64,000 bases of DNA from Catalinimonas niigatensis. Its GTDB lineage: Bacteria; Bacteroidota; Bacteroidia; Cytophagales; Cyclobacteriaceae. Made by a program: the position numbers and the translations under genes. The notes under the pieces are model-generated. The model was not told where the DNA came from and searched no databases. It worked only from the letters and a program-made list of their open reading frames with translations. Location: contig NZ_CP119422.1 of NCBI RefSeq assembly GCF_030506285.1, positions 4,327,501-4,391,500 of the forward strand, written 5' to 3'. Below, piece after piece: positions 36,639 to 46,146 of this stretch (position 1 is the stretch's first letter; each line of letters starts with the position of its first letter).

Positions 36639-37949
36639 ATGGCTACTATTAAGAAGTTCTTCTGTCTGGTCATTTTTTTCTATTTTCTGTTCTCTTCCAG
36701 AGATTTATGGAGCCAGATTATTCCCATAAAAATTCATGAAGGAAGGAATGACCTGGGCCCTTGTGAACCTTCCGTTGCCATTAACCCTAACAATACTGAT
36801 CAGATTGTGGTAGGTAGTGTACTGGATTATGTCTACTCCTCTAAAGATGGAGGGCGAAGCTGGCAGATACAATCTTTACAATCTCCTTATGGCGTTTGGG
36901 GCGATCCCTGTGTCATCGCCGATTACGACAATAATTTCTACTATTTCCACCTTTCCAATCCTTCCGGAAAGGGCTGGCGAACGGCCGATTTGTTGGACCG
37001 TATCGTTGTGCAGAAATCCTCCGATGGAGGAAAAAACTGGACCAGCGGAGCCAGCATTGGCTATCATGACCAGCAGCATGATCAGGATAAAGAGTGGGCT
37101 GCTGTAAACCCCAAAAACAATCATCTTTATGTAAGCTGGACAGAATTTGATAAAGACAAGAGTACCAAGCCTCAGGATAGTACCTATATTCTATTCTCTA
37201 AATCCACCGATCAGGGAGAAAGCTGGAGCGAAGCCACCCGCATCAATCAAAAAGCGGGTAACTGCCTCGATAATGACCTGACTGTAGAAGGTGCAGTACC
37301 AGCAGCGGGCCCAGAGGGACAAATTTATGTAGCCTGGGCTTTCAATGATACCATTTATTTTGATCGCTCTGAAGATGAAGGGCGAAGCTGGCTGACAGAA
37401 GACAAAATAGTAGCTGCACAGCCCGGAGGCTGGACATTTGATGTGCCTGGTCTTGACCGATGTAATGGCTTACCCATCACCGCCTGCGACCTCAGCCCAG
37501 GCAGGCATCGGGGCACCCTCTATGTCAATTGGGTGGATATGAGGAATGGAGAAGAAGATACGGACGTTTGGGTTGCCAAATCCACAGACGGAGGTGAGCG
37601 CTGGTCTGCCCCGATCCGGGTAAATGATGATCCATCCGGAAACCATCAGTTCTTTAGCTGGATGACGGTAGATCCGGTTAGCGGCTATGTATATGTAGTT
37701 TTTTACGATCGTCGTCATTCACATGATAAACATACCGATGTGTATCTGGCTTACTCAAAAGATGGAGGAGAAACCTTCAAAAACATTCGCCTTACGGAAG
37801 AATCTTTTTTGCTGGAAGAAAAAACTTTCTTTGGAGATTATAACAATATCGCTGCGCACAACGGTATCACTTATCCGGTATGGACACAAATTGACGACAA
37901 AACACTGAGTATCTGGACTGCCAGAATCAGGCATGACGATTTAAAGTGA
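36639..37949 (+). CDS. Secreted BNR/Asp-box repeat protein (sialidase-like fold)
   Basis: 436 residues with a signal peptide (VIFFYFLFSSRDLWSQ). At least six Asp boxes, S-x-D-x-G-x-x-W/F, are seen: SKDGGRSW, SSDGGKNW, STDQGESW, SEDEGRSW, STDGGERW and SKDGGETF, spaced along a six-bladed propeller. Such propellers occur in sialidases but also in non-enzymatic binding proteins. The catalytic Arg triad and Tyr/Glu pair of sialidases cannot be identified with confidence, and no type IX C-terminal domain is present. Binding or hydrolysis of surface glycans is an inference. It is alone between gltD and the carboxypeptidase, both on the same strand. Confidence 0.82.
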   Translation: MATIKKFFCLVIFFYFLFSSRDLWSQIIPIKIHEGRNDLGPCEPSVAINPNNTDQIVVGSVLDYVYSSKDGGRSWQIQSLQSPYGVWGDPCVIADYDNNFYYFHLSNPSGKGWRTADLLDRIVVQKSSDGGKNWTSGASIGYHDQQHDQDKEWAAVNPKNNHLYVSWTEFDKDKSTKPQDSTYILFSKSTDQGESWSEATRINQKAGNCLDNDLTVEGAVPAAGPEGQIYVAWAFNDTIYFDRSEDEGRSWLTEDKIVAAQPGGWTFDVPGLDRCNGLPITACDLSPGRHRGTLYVNWVDMRNGEEDTDVWVAKSTDGGERWSAPIRVNDDPSGNHQFFSWMTVDPVSGYVYVVFYDRRHSHDKHTDVYLAYSKDGGETFKNIRLTEESFLLEEKTFFGDYNNIAAHNGITYPVWTQIDDKTLSIWTARIRHDDLK

Positions 37950-38101
37950 AGTTATCCATTTTTGAAATCATACAGTATAAATATTCTTTTCTTTCTTGCC
38001 AGCTCAGGGGTTTTTCCTAATTTTCGGGCTTTATTCGTATTTCATTAACTAGTTATTCAGTCTCTAAAGGAGGCTATAGAATCAGCCGTATACCTATATC
38101 T

Positions 38102-40636
38102 ATGAAAAAAATATATACTTTATTAGCTATTCTTTTTACAGTTTCCTCCCTATTCGCTCAAATCCCTACACCTGCCGAGTTTTTAGGCTATGAACTTGGC
38201 GAACGGTTTACGCCTCACTATCGGGTGATTGACTATTTTGAGTTGATTGCTGAAGAAGTACCTAATATTTCGCTAACCCAGTACGGAGAAACTAATGAGT
38301 ACCGTCCTCTGGTGCTAGCCTTTATCAGTTCTCCCGAAAACTTTGATCAGCTGGAAAACATTCGTAAGGCGAACCTGAAAAGAGCAGGTTTGCTGGAAGC
38401 CTCAGAAAATGGTTTTGAAGATATTGCCATCGTATGGCTGAGCTACAACGTACATGGCAATGAGTCCGTCTCTACCGAAGCCTCTATGCAGGTGCTGTAT
38501 GATCTAGCCAATAAAAATAACACCCAGGCTCAGGAGTGGCTGAAAAATACAGTGGTGATGATTGACCCCTGTATCAATCCTGATGGAAGAGAGCGCTATG
38601 TCAACTGGTACCAGCAGAAAGTAGGAGCGCCCAACAATCCTTCTCCTGATGCCTGGGAGCATAATGAACCCTGGCCGGGTGGTCGTGCCAACCATTATCT
38701 TTTCGACCTCAACCGCGACTGGGCTTGGCTAACGCAGAAAGAAAGCCGTAAGCGTCTTGAGATTTATAACCAATGGCTGCCGCATGTACATGCCGATTTT
38801 CATGAGCAGGGAGTAAATAGCCCTTACTATTTTGCTCCGGCAGCCGAGCCTTATCACAAACTTATTACCGACTGGCAGCGTGATTTACAGACTCAGATAG
38901 GAGAGAACAATGCCCGTTATTTTGATGAGGAAGGCTGGCTTTATTTTACCCGTGAGCGTTTCGATTTGCTGTACCCCAGCTATGGAGATACTTACCCTAC
39001 CTACAATGGAGCTATCGGAATGACCTACGAACAGGGTGGTTCAGGCAGAGCAGGATTGGCCGTACTCACCGAAGAAGGCGATACGCTGACCCTTACTGAC
39101 AGGATTGCACATCATGTCACTACCAGTCTCTCTACCATAGAAGTGAGTTCCAAAAATGCCAGCCGGGTGGTAGAAGAATTTGATAATTTCTTTGTGCAGG
39201 CTGTAAATAACCCCACGGGTAAGTACAAATCATTTGTCATCAAAAAATCAGACAATGAAGATAAGTGGCAGGCATTGCAAAAGCTGTTAAATACCCATGA
39301 GATAGAGTACTCTATCAGCAACATCAGTCGTAATGTATCAGGCTTCAATTATCAGAACAGTAGTAATGAAAGTTTCAGAATGGAATCGGGAGACATGATT
39401 TTATCAGCTTATCAACCTAAATCAGTCTTATTACAAGTGCTGTTTGAGCCTGAAGCTGAGCTGTCAGATTCTATTACTTACGACATTACTGCCTGGTCTA
39501 TTCCCTATGCTTATGATTTGCAGGCTTATGCGCTTAGCGCTAGAGTAAGTGATGGACAGGCTCCTGAGCAGAGCGAATTTGAGCCGGTAGCTGTGCAGGA
39601 TAATGCTTATGCTTATGTGGCTCCCTGGAAGAGCGTAGAAGATGTGAAATTCCTGAGCAAAGTCATTCAGGCGGGAGTAAGAGCGCGCTATGCAGGTAAT
39701 GAGTTTACTATAAACGGGCAGCGTTTTCCGGCAGGTTCCATCATCATGACCAGAGCCAATAACGAGGATATGGATGAGGTTTTTGATGAAACAGTGGTGG
39801 AGATTGCCAATGAACTAAAGCAAAATGTATTAGCCGTAACTACCGGTTTTGTAGGCAGCGGATACGATCTGGGTTCAGGAGAAGTACATTATATAGAGCC
39901 TCCCAAAGTGTTGCTGATTGGTGGGGAAGGCACTTCTTCACTGGCCTTTGGTGAAATATGGTACTTCTTTGAGCAGGACATCGAATATCCGGTGACAGTC
40001 GTAGATTCAAAAGATATTAACGATGTTGACTTGTCTGATTACAATACATTAATTCTACCCGATGGTCGCTATGACGACATGCTGAGCGATCTTGATCTTG
40101 AAGCATGGATCAGCCAGGGTGGCAAAGTGATTGCCCTGGAAGATGCCCTGGAATATTTTGAGGGAAAAGAAGGTTACAGCCTGTCAGAATATAGCAGTGA
40201 GCAGGAGAAGCAGCGCATAGAAAGCCGTCAGGATGTCGTAGCCGAAAGCAATCGTCTGGCATCCTATGGGCAGCGAGAGCGGCGGGATATCAGCAATTAT
40301 ATTTCCGGTGGAATTTTTAAACTTCAGCTGGATAATACGCACCCTTTGGCATTGGGCTATCCAAGCTATTATTATACACTTAAGCGTGGAAGTAAGCGAT
40401 ATGGCTACCTGGAAAACGATTGGAATGTAGGCACTATCCGTGATCAAAATGCGCTGGTCAGTGGCTTTGCTGGCAGTGAAATACTCAAAAAACTGCCTGA
40501 GTCGCTGGTGTTTGGCGTGGAAGGAAAAGGGAATGGTGAACTGGTATACATGGTGGATAACCCGCTCTTCCGTGCATTCTGGTACAATGGTAAACTGATG
40601 TTTGGTAATGCGCTCTTTTTAGTGGGCCAAAACTGA
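38102..40636 (+). CDS. M14-family zinc carboxypeptidase, secreted
   Basis: 844 residues with a signal peptide ending in SLFAQ. The N-terminal 350 residues are the metallocarboxypeptidase: zinc ligands His118 and Glu121 (NVHGNES), the substrate Arg in NPDGRERY, the NRDW segment, and the third zinc ligand in PHVHADFHEQG. The general-base Glu lies in GMTYEQGGSG. A second half of about 450 residues, beta-rich, follows; part of it (PPKVLLIGGEGTSSLAFGEIWYFFEQ) resembles a glutamine-amidotransferase-like fold without catalytic Cys, a common tail in Bacteroidota M14 proteins. It removes C-terminal residues from peptides outside the cell. No membrane anchor or type IX tail is visible. Confidence 0.92.
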   Translation: MKKIYTLLAILFTVSSLFAQIPTPAEFLGYELGERFTPHYRVIDYFELIAEEVPNISLTQYGETNEYRPLVLAFISSPENFDQLENIRKANLKRAGLLEASENGFEDIAIVWLSYNVHGNESVSTEASMQVLYDLANKNNTQAQEWLKNTVVMIDPCINPDGRERYVNWYQQKVGAPNNPSPDAWEHNEPWPGGRANHYLFDLNRDWAWLTQKESRKRLEIYNQWLPHVHADFHEQGVNSPYYFAPAAEPYHKLITDWQRDLQTQIGENNARYFDEEGWLYFTRERFDLLYPSYGDTYPTYNGAIGMTYEQGGSGRAGLAVLTEEGDTLTLTDRIAHHVTTSLSTIEVSSKNASRVVEEFDNFFVQAVNNPTGKYKSFVIKKSDNEDKWQALQKLLNTHEIEYSISNISRNVSGFNYQNSSNESFRMESGDMILSAYQPKSVLLQVLFEPEAELSDSITYDITAWSIPYAYDLQAYALSARVSDGQAPEQSEFEPVAVQDNAYAYVAPWKSVEDVKFLSKVIQAGVRARYAGNEFTINGQRFPAGSIIMTRANNEDMDEVFDETVVEIANELKQNVLAVTTGFVGSGYDLGSGEVHYIEPPKVLLIGGEGTSSLAFGEIWYFFEQDIEYPVTVVDSKDINDVDLSDYNTLILPDGRYDDMLSDLDLEAWISQGGKVIALEDALEYFEGKEGYSLSEYSSEQEKQRIESRQDVVAESNRLASYGQRERRDISNYISGGIFKLQLDNTHPLALGYPSYYYTLKRGSKRYGYLENDWNVGTIRDQNALVSGFAGSEILKKLPESLVFGVEGKGNGELVYMVDNPLFRAFWYNGKLMFGNALFLVGQN

Positions 40637-40701
40637 CGCTTAATGCGCCATAACCTTCCCGTGTCATGTCTGAGATTAATTTCCTGAAAAGCTGTAATAA
40701 A

Positions 40702-40742
40702 ATAGCGGTAAAATTAGGGTAAACAATATATTTTACCGCTAT
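40702..40742. promoter_or_regulatory. 13-bp perfect inverted repeat covering a start codon
   Basis: ATAGCGGTAAAAT at 40702-40714 is exactly complementary to ATTTTACCGCTAT at 40730-40742 with a 15-base loop. The right arm ends inside the ATG (40741-40743) of the next lipoprotein gene, with no T tract after it, so a simple terminator is unlikely. An operator or a translation-blocking hairpin fits better. Confidence 0.5.
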
Positions 40743-41124
40743 GAAACGTATTTTCAGTATCAGCTTATTGATCTTCAGTTGTTTTTTGATAGCTTGTGAA
40801 GAGGATGTTGAGAGTGGCTTAAGCACGCCTGTACTGGATGCCAGAGGGGTGCAGACCGATCGTTTTTCTTTTGCAATCACCATTGAAGAGGATGGGGTAA
40901 ATGGGCGTCTTTATTATCTGGTGCAAACCACTGACAAAGCCAAACCCAGTGCCCAGGAGATTAACGGTAGTCCTTTGGCAACGAGTTTTGATCTGAATGG
41001 CTCTGACTTCAAGCTGGCTAGTATGCCCGGACTTGCTCCCAAAACGGACTATACTCTATATGCTATTGTAGCACTTGGAGATCAGCTGAGTAAAGTGGCA
41101 AGTTTGCAGGTAACTACACAATAG
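40741..41124 (+). CDS. Small lipoprotein, fibronectin-like fold
   Basis: 127 residues. Lipobox FLIAC makes Cys19 the lipid anchor, followed by the acidic EEDVESG, which as a negatively charged +2 region can favour export to the outer-membrane surface in Bacteroidota. The remainder is one beta-rich domain (RFSFAITIEEDGVNGRLYYL, then APKTDYTLYAIVALGD) resembling a single fibronectin type III module. No enzyme motif is seen. The start codon lies within the right arm of a 13-base inverted repeat. A terminator-like hairpin follows 44 bases on. I do not know the family. Confidence 0.7.
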   Translation: MKRIFSISLLIFSCFLIACEEDVESGLSTPVLDARGVQTDRFSFAITIEEDGVNGRLYYLVQTTDKAKPSAQEINGSPLATSFDLNGSDFKLASMPGLAPKTDYTLYAIVALGDQLSKVASLQVTTQ

Positions 41125-41167
41125 TTTATCTGCTTAGAAGTTAGCTATACAAAGGCTAGAGTTTCAA

Positions 41168-41226
41168 GGAGTACAGCCAAACATCCTCATAAGTAAAGAG
41201 TTTGTGTAGCTGTACTCCCTTTATTT
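41168..41226 (+). terminator. Extended hairpin, probable terminator
   Basis: Arms 41168-41177 (GGAGTACAGC) and 41209-41218 (GCTGTACTCC) are exact complements, with an inner 5-base pair (CAAAC at 41178-41182 with GTTTG at 41200-41204) and a 4-base bulge. A T-rich stretch follows. It separates the small lipoprotein from the molybdenum hydroxylase genes, and its right arm is 24 bases before the next start. Confidence 0.65.
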
Positions 41227-41241
41227 ATAACACAACCTAAT

Positions 41242-41712
41242 ATGAAAGAAATCTCCCTTCGGGTCAATGGGCAGCAACACCGGCTGCAAATAGATGACCC
41301 TGCCACACCTTTGTTATATGTCCTGCGCAATCAGCTAGAGTTGAACGGCCCAAAGTATGGATGTGGACTGGAGCAATGTGGTTCCTGCATGGTATTATTA
41401 GAGGGTAAAGCGATACCCACATGCCGTATTCCGGTTTCGGCAGTCGCTGATAAAAATATCGTCACACTGGAAGGTTTGGTAGACGAGGATACACTTCACC
41501 CGGTACAGCAGGCATTTATAGAACATCAGGCAGCCCAGTGTGGGTATTGCTTAAACGGTATGGTCATTACAGCCGTAGCCCTGCTGGAAGAGAATAATCA
41601 TCCTGACGACACCGCCATTCGTGAAGGGATGGAGCGGGTATTGTGCCGATGCAGCATTCAACCCAGGGTCATGCGTGCGATCCGTTCTGCAGCTCAAAAC
41701 ATGAACCCTTAA
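41242..41712 (+). CDS. (2Fe-2S) subunit of a molybdenum hydroxylase
   Basis: 156 residues, the small iron-sulfur subunit of xanthine-oxidase-family enzymes such as isoquinoline 1-oxidoreductase or aldehyde oxidoreductase. The plant-ferredoxin-type cluster uses Cys41, Cys46, Cys49 and Cys61 (YGCGLEQCGSCMVLLEG); the second cluster uses Cys100, Cys103, Cys135 and Cys137 (QCGYCLNGM, LCRCSIQ). It has no export signal and is probably carried out with the large subunit. It starts 12 bases before the large subunit gene's upstream region and ends 12 bases before it, a two-gene operon. Electrons pass from the molybdenum site through these clusters to an outside acceptor, since no FAD subunit is encoded. 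Confidence 0.93.
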   Translation: MKEISLRVNGQQHRLQIDDPATPLLYVLRNQLELNGPKYGCGLEQCGSCMVLLEGKAIPTCRIPVSAVADKNIVTLEGLVDEDTLHPVQQAFIEHQAAQCGYCLNGMVITAVALLEENNHPDDTAIREGMERVLCRCSIQPRVMRAIRSAAQNMNP

Positions 41713-41724
41713 AATAGCCTGTCT

Positions 41725-43920
41725 ATGAAAACGAAAACGTCACATTCAAGGAGAGATTTTCTGAAGACTACGGGCTGCCTTACCATTACTTTCCCTATCT
41801 GGACCAGTTGCGGGCTTGCTGCTGGCGAAATACCTGTGGTGGATGATTCTTTGCCCGGAAGCCTGTTAAGGAACCCTGCTATCAAGGCATGGCTACAGGT
41901 GTTGGAAGATGGTACAATTCAGGTGTATACCGGAAAAATTGAATTGGGCCAGGGGATACGTACTGCCATAGGACAAGTGGCCGCCGAAGAACTGAATACT
42001 GATCCAGATCTGATAGAAGTTCATTTGGTGGAAACAGGGGTGACTCCGGATGAAGGTTATACTGCGGGGAGTGGTTCTATTGTCAACAGCGCCATGTCAG
42101 TTCGCTATGCTGCAGCTGCTGCCAAGGCTAAGTTACTGGAGATGGCTGCTCAGAAACTGGGAGTACCGGTGGAGAAGCTGGCAGTAAAGGATGGTAAGAT
42201 ACTTCTTAATGGTCAGCAGAAAATGAGTTTTGCTGAACTGCTGGAGGGCAAGCAATTGGAAGACAAAGTAACTGCCCCCGTCACATTAAAGCCTAAAAAA
42301 GAACATCAATGGGTTGGCAAAGCTGTCCCTAGGCAAGGCATCAACCGCATGGTAAGAGGTGAAGAAGTGTATATACAGGATTTACGCTTCCCGGGGATGG
42401 TACATGCCCGAGCTATCCGGCCTATCGCTTATCAATCGCAATTGCAAAGCTTTGATGAAGAAGGCCTGAAGAAGCAGGTAAAAGGCTTACTGAAGGTAGT
42501 AGTCAATGGCAGCTTCCTGGGCGTGATCACGGAAGACGAATACCAGGCAGTAAAAGCCCAGGAATTTTTACAGAAAAATGCACAATGGACTAAGGTTCAG
42601 TCACTGCCTGTAGACCAGCCATTGAATGAATATCTGAGGGGTTTGCCTTCCAGAAAAGAAAGTGTAGAAAATAAAGGAAGTTTTAATGCTACTGAAAAGA
42701 CGATTAAGGCCAGTTATTTTAAGCCTTACATCATGCATGCTTCTATCGGACCATCCTGCGCAGTGGCGTTATATGATCAGGGAGAGTTGCATATCTGGTC
42801 CAATAGTCAGGGAGTTTATCCTTTACGCGACTCTTTAAAGGAAGTGGTGGGATTGCCTGTAGAAAAAATTCATATCAAAGGAGTACCCGGTTCGGGTTGT
42901 TACGGTCACAACGGATCAGACGATGCTGCTGCTGATGTGGCTCTCATAGCTATGGCTTATCCCGGCAAACATATTCGTTTGCAATGGTCGCGTGAAGATG
43001 AACATGCCTGGGAGCCTTATGGTAGTGCTATGATCATTGATACAGAAGCCAGTCTGGATGCATCCGGAAAAATCAATCAATGGAAATGTGAGCTTTGGTC
43101 CGATTCCCATAGCACGCGTCCGGGAGGTGATCCGGGGAATCTGATGACAGCGCACTATCTGGAAAAGCCTTTTCCCAGAAAATCCTATGGCTATAGTGGT
43201 GGAGGATACCGCAATGCTGATCCTTATTATAAAATTCCTAATCTTAAGATTGATGCTAATTTCTTTGAAGGTCCACTGCGGGTTTCTTCTCTGCGTGGCC
43301 TTGGGGCTTATGCCAATATTTTCGCCATAGAGTCTTTTATGGATGAACTTGCCGAACAGGCAGGTAAAGACCCGCTTGCATTTCGCCTTATGCATTCTGA
43401 GGACGAGAGGGCTATCGCCGTGATGAAGAAGTTGGGGGAAATGATCAAAAATCAGCAGGCTGGAGAGAATGAAGGGATAGGCTATGCCTTCTCCCGCTAT
43501 AAAAATTCTGCTTCTTATTGTGCCGTGGCTGCCAAAGTGAAAGTGAATAAAAGCACAGGTCATGTGCAGGTACAGCAAATGTGGGGCGTAATTGACGCCG
43601 GAGAAGTGATCAACCTGGATGGATTGAAAAACCAGACAGAAGGAGGCATGGTACAGTCCGCCAGTTGGGCTTTGAAAGAAGAAGTAAAATTTGACCAGCA
43701 ACATGTCAATAACCTCAACTGGGGCAGCTATCCTATCTTCCGTTTTAGCGATGTACCTCAGGTAGAAGTAGTCGTACTGGATCAACCCGACAAAGCACCT
43801 TTGGGGGCTGGAGAAGCCGCACAGGGGCCGTCTACGGCAGCCATTGCCAATGCAGTGTACAAAGCCTGTGGCAAACGAGTACGTCATCTGCCCATACGTG
43901 CTGACAAGATAAAGGGATAA
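41725..43920 (+). CDS. Molybdopterin-binding large subunit with Tat signal (IorB/aldehyde oxidoreductase-like)
   Basis: 731 residues, fewer than full-length xanthine oxidase large subunits, and of the two-subunit IorAB type. The N-terminal SRRDFLKTTG is a twin-arginine motif, so the folded holoenzyme should be exported; TatA is encoded at 51387-51572. The family segments GQGIRTAIGQVAAEE, AGSGSIVNSAM, GPLRVSSLRGLGAYANIFA and the active-site Glu in PLGAGEAAQGPS are all visible. No FAD subunit follows. MocA and XdhC genes nearby (52353-54084) could insert the cofactor. Substrate is unknown; aromatic N-heterocycles and aldehydes are the usual choices for the family. Confidence 0.9.
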   Translation: MKTKTSHSRRDFLKTTGCLTITFPIWTSCGLAAGEIPVVDDSLPGSLLRNPAIKAWLQVLEDGTIQVYTGKIELGQGIRTAIGQVAAEELNTDPDLIEVHLVETGVTPDEGYTAGSGSIVNSAMSVRYAAAAAKAKLLEMAAQKLGVPVEKLAVKDGKILLNGQQKMSFAELLEGKQLEDKVTAPVTLKPKKEHQWVGKAVPRQGINRMVRGEEVYIQDLRFPGMVHARAIRPIAYQSQLQSFDEEGLKKQVKGLLKVVVNGSFLGVITEDEYQAVKAQEFLQKNAQWTKVQSLPVDQPLNEYLRGLPSRKESVENKGSFNATEKTIKASYFKPYIMHASIGPSCAVALYDQGELHIWSNSQGVYPLRDSLKEVVGLPVEKIHIKGVPGSGCYGHNGSDDAAADVALIAMAYPGKHIRLQWSREDEHAWEPYGSAMIIDTEASLDASGKINQWKCELWSDSHSTRPGGDPGNLMTAHYLEKPFPRKSYGYSGGGYRNADPYYKIPNLKIDANFFEGPLRVSSLRGLGAYANIFAIESFMDELAEQAGKDPLAFRLMHSEDERAIAVMKKLGEMIKNQQAGENEGIGYAFSRYKNSASYCAVAAKVKVNKSTGHVQVQQMWGVIDAGEVINLDGLKNQTEGGMVQSASWALKEEVKFDQQHVNNLNWGSYPIFRFSDVPQVEVVVLDQPDKAPLGAGEAAQGPSTAAIANAVYKACGKRVRHLPIRADKIKG

Positions 43921-44607
43921 GAGGTGTCTGTTGTCTGTTGAAGTGAGAAATGAGCCTGCTGAATGTAATCTCATTACTTGCTTTCCAGCAGGATTGTGGA
44001 TGAAAATATCAGAACACTTTTTTTTTCGTTAATTACTACACCCCTGCAACACGTTTAGGTGAAAAAGCTGTAAAAGTTAATGCATTACTGTTGTGCAGCG
44101 GGTGTCGCATTTGGCGGCAAGCCTGCGTTCTGGCCTGAGCAGGTTATCTGTCCAATAATTCAAAATACTGCCCGCTTTGTCCTTATATTCTTCCGTCAGT
44201 GATACACACAACAAGGCAAAGTAAAGTAACTGCTGATCTTAAGTTTTCATGCAAAACACATTGATCTTTTTTAGTAAAGTTCAAGTAAGGTTTTGTGATT
44301 TTTTTTCAGTTTTTATAGAGAAGGCATGGTATTTGATAATTTATAAGGGAAGGCGGCATGAAACGATGAATAACGTTGGAAATCAGCAGTTTAGGACCAA
44401 AGCCAAATCGTTCTGAGCTGTCAATACTAAGTGACTCGGTTCCTGGAAAAAGGAGGATTTGTAGAGTGAATGAAGCGTGCTTTTTCAGCTTATAGAGTGG
44501 CTTTTTTCATAGAGGCACTGGTTCAAAGACGTTAAATACATTTTGTACACCTCCTCCTGAAAGCAGATGATCTCTTTCTGTTATGGTTTGAAGTTTATAA
44601 TCAAAAG
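43921..44607. other. 690-base non-coding gap
   Basis: Between the molybdenum enzyme and the tryptophan-rich protein gene. A weak nested hairpin (CCTGCTG at 43955-43961 with CAGCAGG at 43986-43992) follows the upstream stop. The rest shows no open frame longer than about 40 codons with coding look, no tRNA, and AT-rich stretches around 44250-44350. A TACATTTTG word at 44536-44544 lies 60 bases before the next gene but has one base too many for a standard -7 element. Nothing else was recognised. Confidence 0.4.
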
Positions 44608-45975
44608 ATGAATGCCATGAAAACAATATCCCAAAATAAATCGCTTTTTCTGATCTCCTGTATAGCAATACTCTTTACTACATTTCATAATGCAGAGGCA
44701 AAACCTGAAACGCTTCGACCTGACATTCATGTTTCTTTTGAAACCTTTTACCATGAATTATCTCCTTATGGTAGTTGGATAAATGACAGGGATTATGGCC
44801 GTGTCTGGATACCTGATGTAGCCAGAGAGTTTCATCCTTATGTGACGGAAGGTTACTGGGTAATGACTGAATACGGAAATACCTGGGTTTCCAATTATTC
44901 CTGGGGGTGGGCTCCTTTCCATTACGGAAGATGGCATTTTGATGATTACTATGGATGGATGTGGATTCCCGGGACAGAATGGGGACCTGCCTGGGTAGCC
45001 TGGCGTAACGGGGGTGGCTATTATGGATGGGCTCCCCTAGGACCACGGGTAAGCATTAACCTATCTGTCAACATAGGGAGACATATTCCTGATACTTATT
45101 GGTCTTTTGTAAGGTATGGCCATTTCACGCACCGCAATGTATACCGTTATTGTGCTCCCCGGCGTCATGTAACCAATATTATCCATCATACTACTATTAT
45201 CAATAACACCTATGTGGATAACGGCAGACATACTTATTACACAGGACCGGCCACTCGCGATATAGAACGTGCTACCCATAAGCGGGTACGAGTACATAAC
45301 ATCAATCATGTAGACCGTCCTGGAACCACTGTAGTTCGTAATGGATCTGTCAATGTATATCGTCCTTCGGGAAGAAGTAACAGAACAGATTATGATGCGA
45401 ATAACCGTGCTTCTACAAGGGCCTCAGAATCCCGTACAAGCCGTTCAAATATATCTGATGATAGAAGTAGTGCGGCATCCCGTGCCAGAGAACAGTATAC
45501 CAATGGAACAAACAGCAGACAAAGCTTAGATAGCAGGGATACCAGAAGTACAAGAAGCTATTCTCCTACTACTCCAAGTTCACGTAGCTCAATGGACAAT
45601 AACAGTCGTGCCAATAGAACATATGAATCTCAGAGAGAAAGCCGTTCTTACAGGAGTGATAGCGAAAGCAGGCCTAGTTCAAATACACAGTTGCAGCGCT
45701 CAAGCAGAAGCAGTACACCGCAAAGCAATGGCACGAGAGAAAATACAAGCAGCAGAAGCCGCAGCACTACTATAGAAAGGTCATCCTCCCCTGCTAAATC
45801 TTCTGGACAGAATAGCAGGTCCAGCAGAGGAAGTAGTACTTATCAGCGAGGCAGCCAGTCTTCCTCATCTTCGGCAGTGAGGTCAGGCTCATCTACGAGA
45901 AGTACCGGATCAAAGAGTACGGAGAGAAGCGCTCAAGGTCACAGCAGCAGAAGCAACAGAAGTGGGAATAATTAG
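44608..45975 (+). CDS. DUF6600-like secreted protein with Ser/Arg-rich tail
   Basis: 455 residues with a signal peptide ending in NAEA. Residues 40-150 are extremely rich in Trp, Tyr and Gly: YGSWINDRDYGRVWIPDV, GWAPFHYGRWHFDDYYGW and GTEWGPAWVAWRNGGGYYGW, the pattern of DUF6600, found in many Bacteroidota and proteobacteria. After a short linker, about residues 240-455 are low-complexity, mostly Ser, Arg, Thr and Asn (RSSRSSTPQS, SRSSRGSSTYQRG), with little hydrophobic content and no predicted fold. The tail looks disordered and positively charged, suited to binding nucleic acid, polysaccharide or membranes. Function is unknown. The gene is isolated by a 690-base gap upstream and a terminator downstream. 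Confidence 0.75.
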   Translation: MNAMKTISQNKSLFLISCIAILFTTFHNAEAKPETLRPDIHVSFETFYHELSPYGSWINDRDYGRVWIPDVAREFHPYVTEGYWVMTEYGNTWVSNYSWGWAPFHYGRWHFDDYYGWMWIPGTEWGPAWVAWRNGGGYYGWAPLGPRVSINLSVNIGRHIPDTYWSFVRYGHFTHRNVYRYCAPRRHVTNIIHHTTIINNTYVDNGRHTYYTGPATRDIERATHKRVRVHNINHVDRPGTTVVRNGSVNVYRPSGRSNRTDYDANNRASTRASESRTSRSNISDDRSSAASRAREQYTNGTNSRQSLDSRDTRSTRSYSPTTPSSRSSMDNNSRANRTYESQRESRSYRSDSESRPSSNTQLQRSSRSSTPQSNGTRENTSSRSRSTTIERSSSPAKSSGQNSRSSRGSSTYQRGSQSSSSSAVRSGSSTRSTGSKSTERSAQGHSSRSNRSGNN

Positions 45976-46017
45976 ATAAACTGAATTCAATAAACGAGGT
46001 ATAAAGGAAGAAAAATT

Positions 46018-46055
46018 CTAAGGCTTTCTCTCACTTGGGAAGGCCTTAGTTTTTA
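46018..46055 (+). terminator. Rho-independent terminator
   Basis: Arms 46018-46028 and 46039-46049 (core CTAAGGC / GCCTTAG) pair over 11 positions with one G-T pair, followed by TTTTTAT. It lies 43 bases after the stop of the tryptophan-rich protein. Confidence 0.8.
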
Positions 46056-46146
46056 TCCACTATAAATTAAACGCCTTCTTCAAGAAAGACAAAAGAATAA
46101 GGTAGCAGGTCAATTTTTATTTCTAATATGGCCTTTATCTTCTCCA

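Noticed and set aside
42916-43974. 352-codon open frame on the minus strand
   Set aside because: Opposite the molybdenum hydroxylase large subunit; no domain or signal can be recognised in it.
44096-44155. Possible structured RNA near 44100-44150
   Set aside because: Only a five-base pairing (CCTGC / GCAGG) could be drawn; no tRNA or riboswitch pattern.
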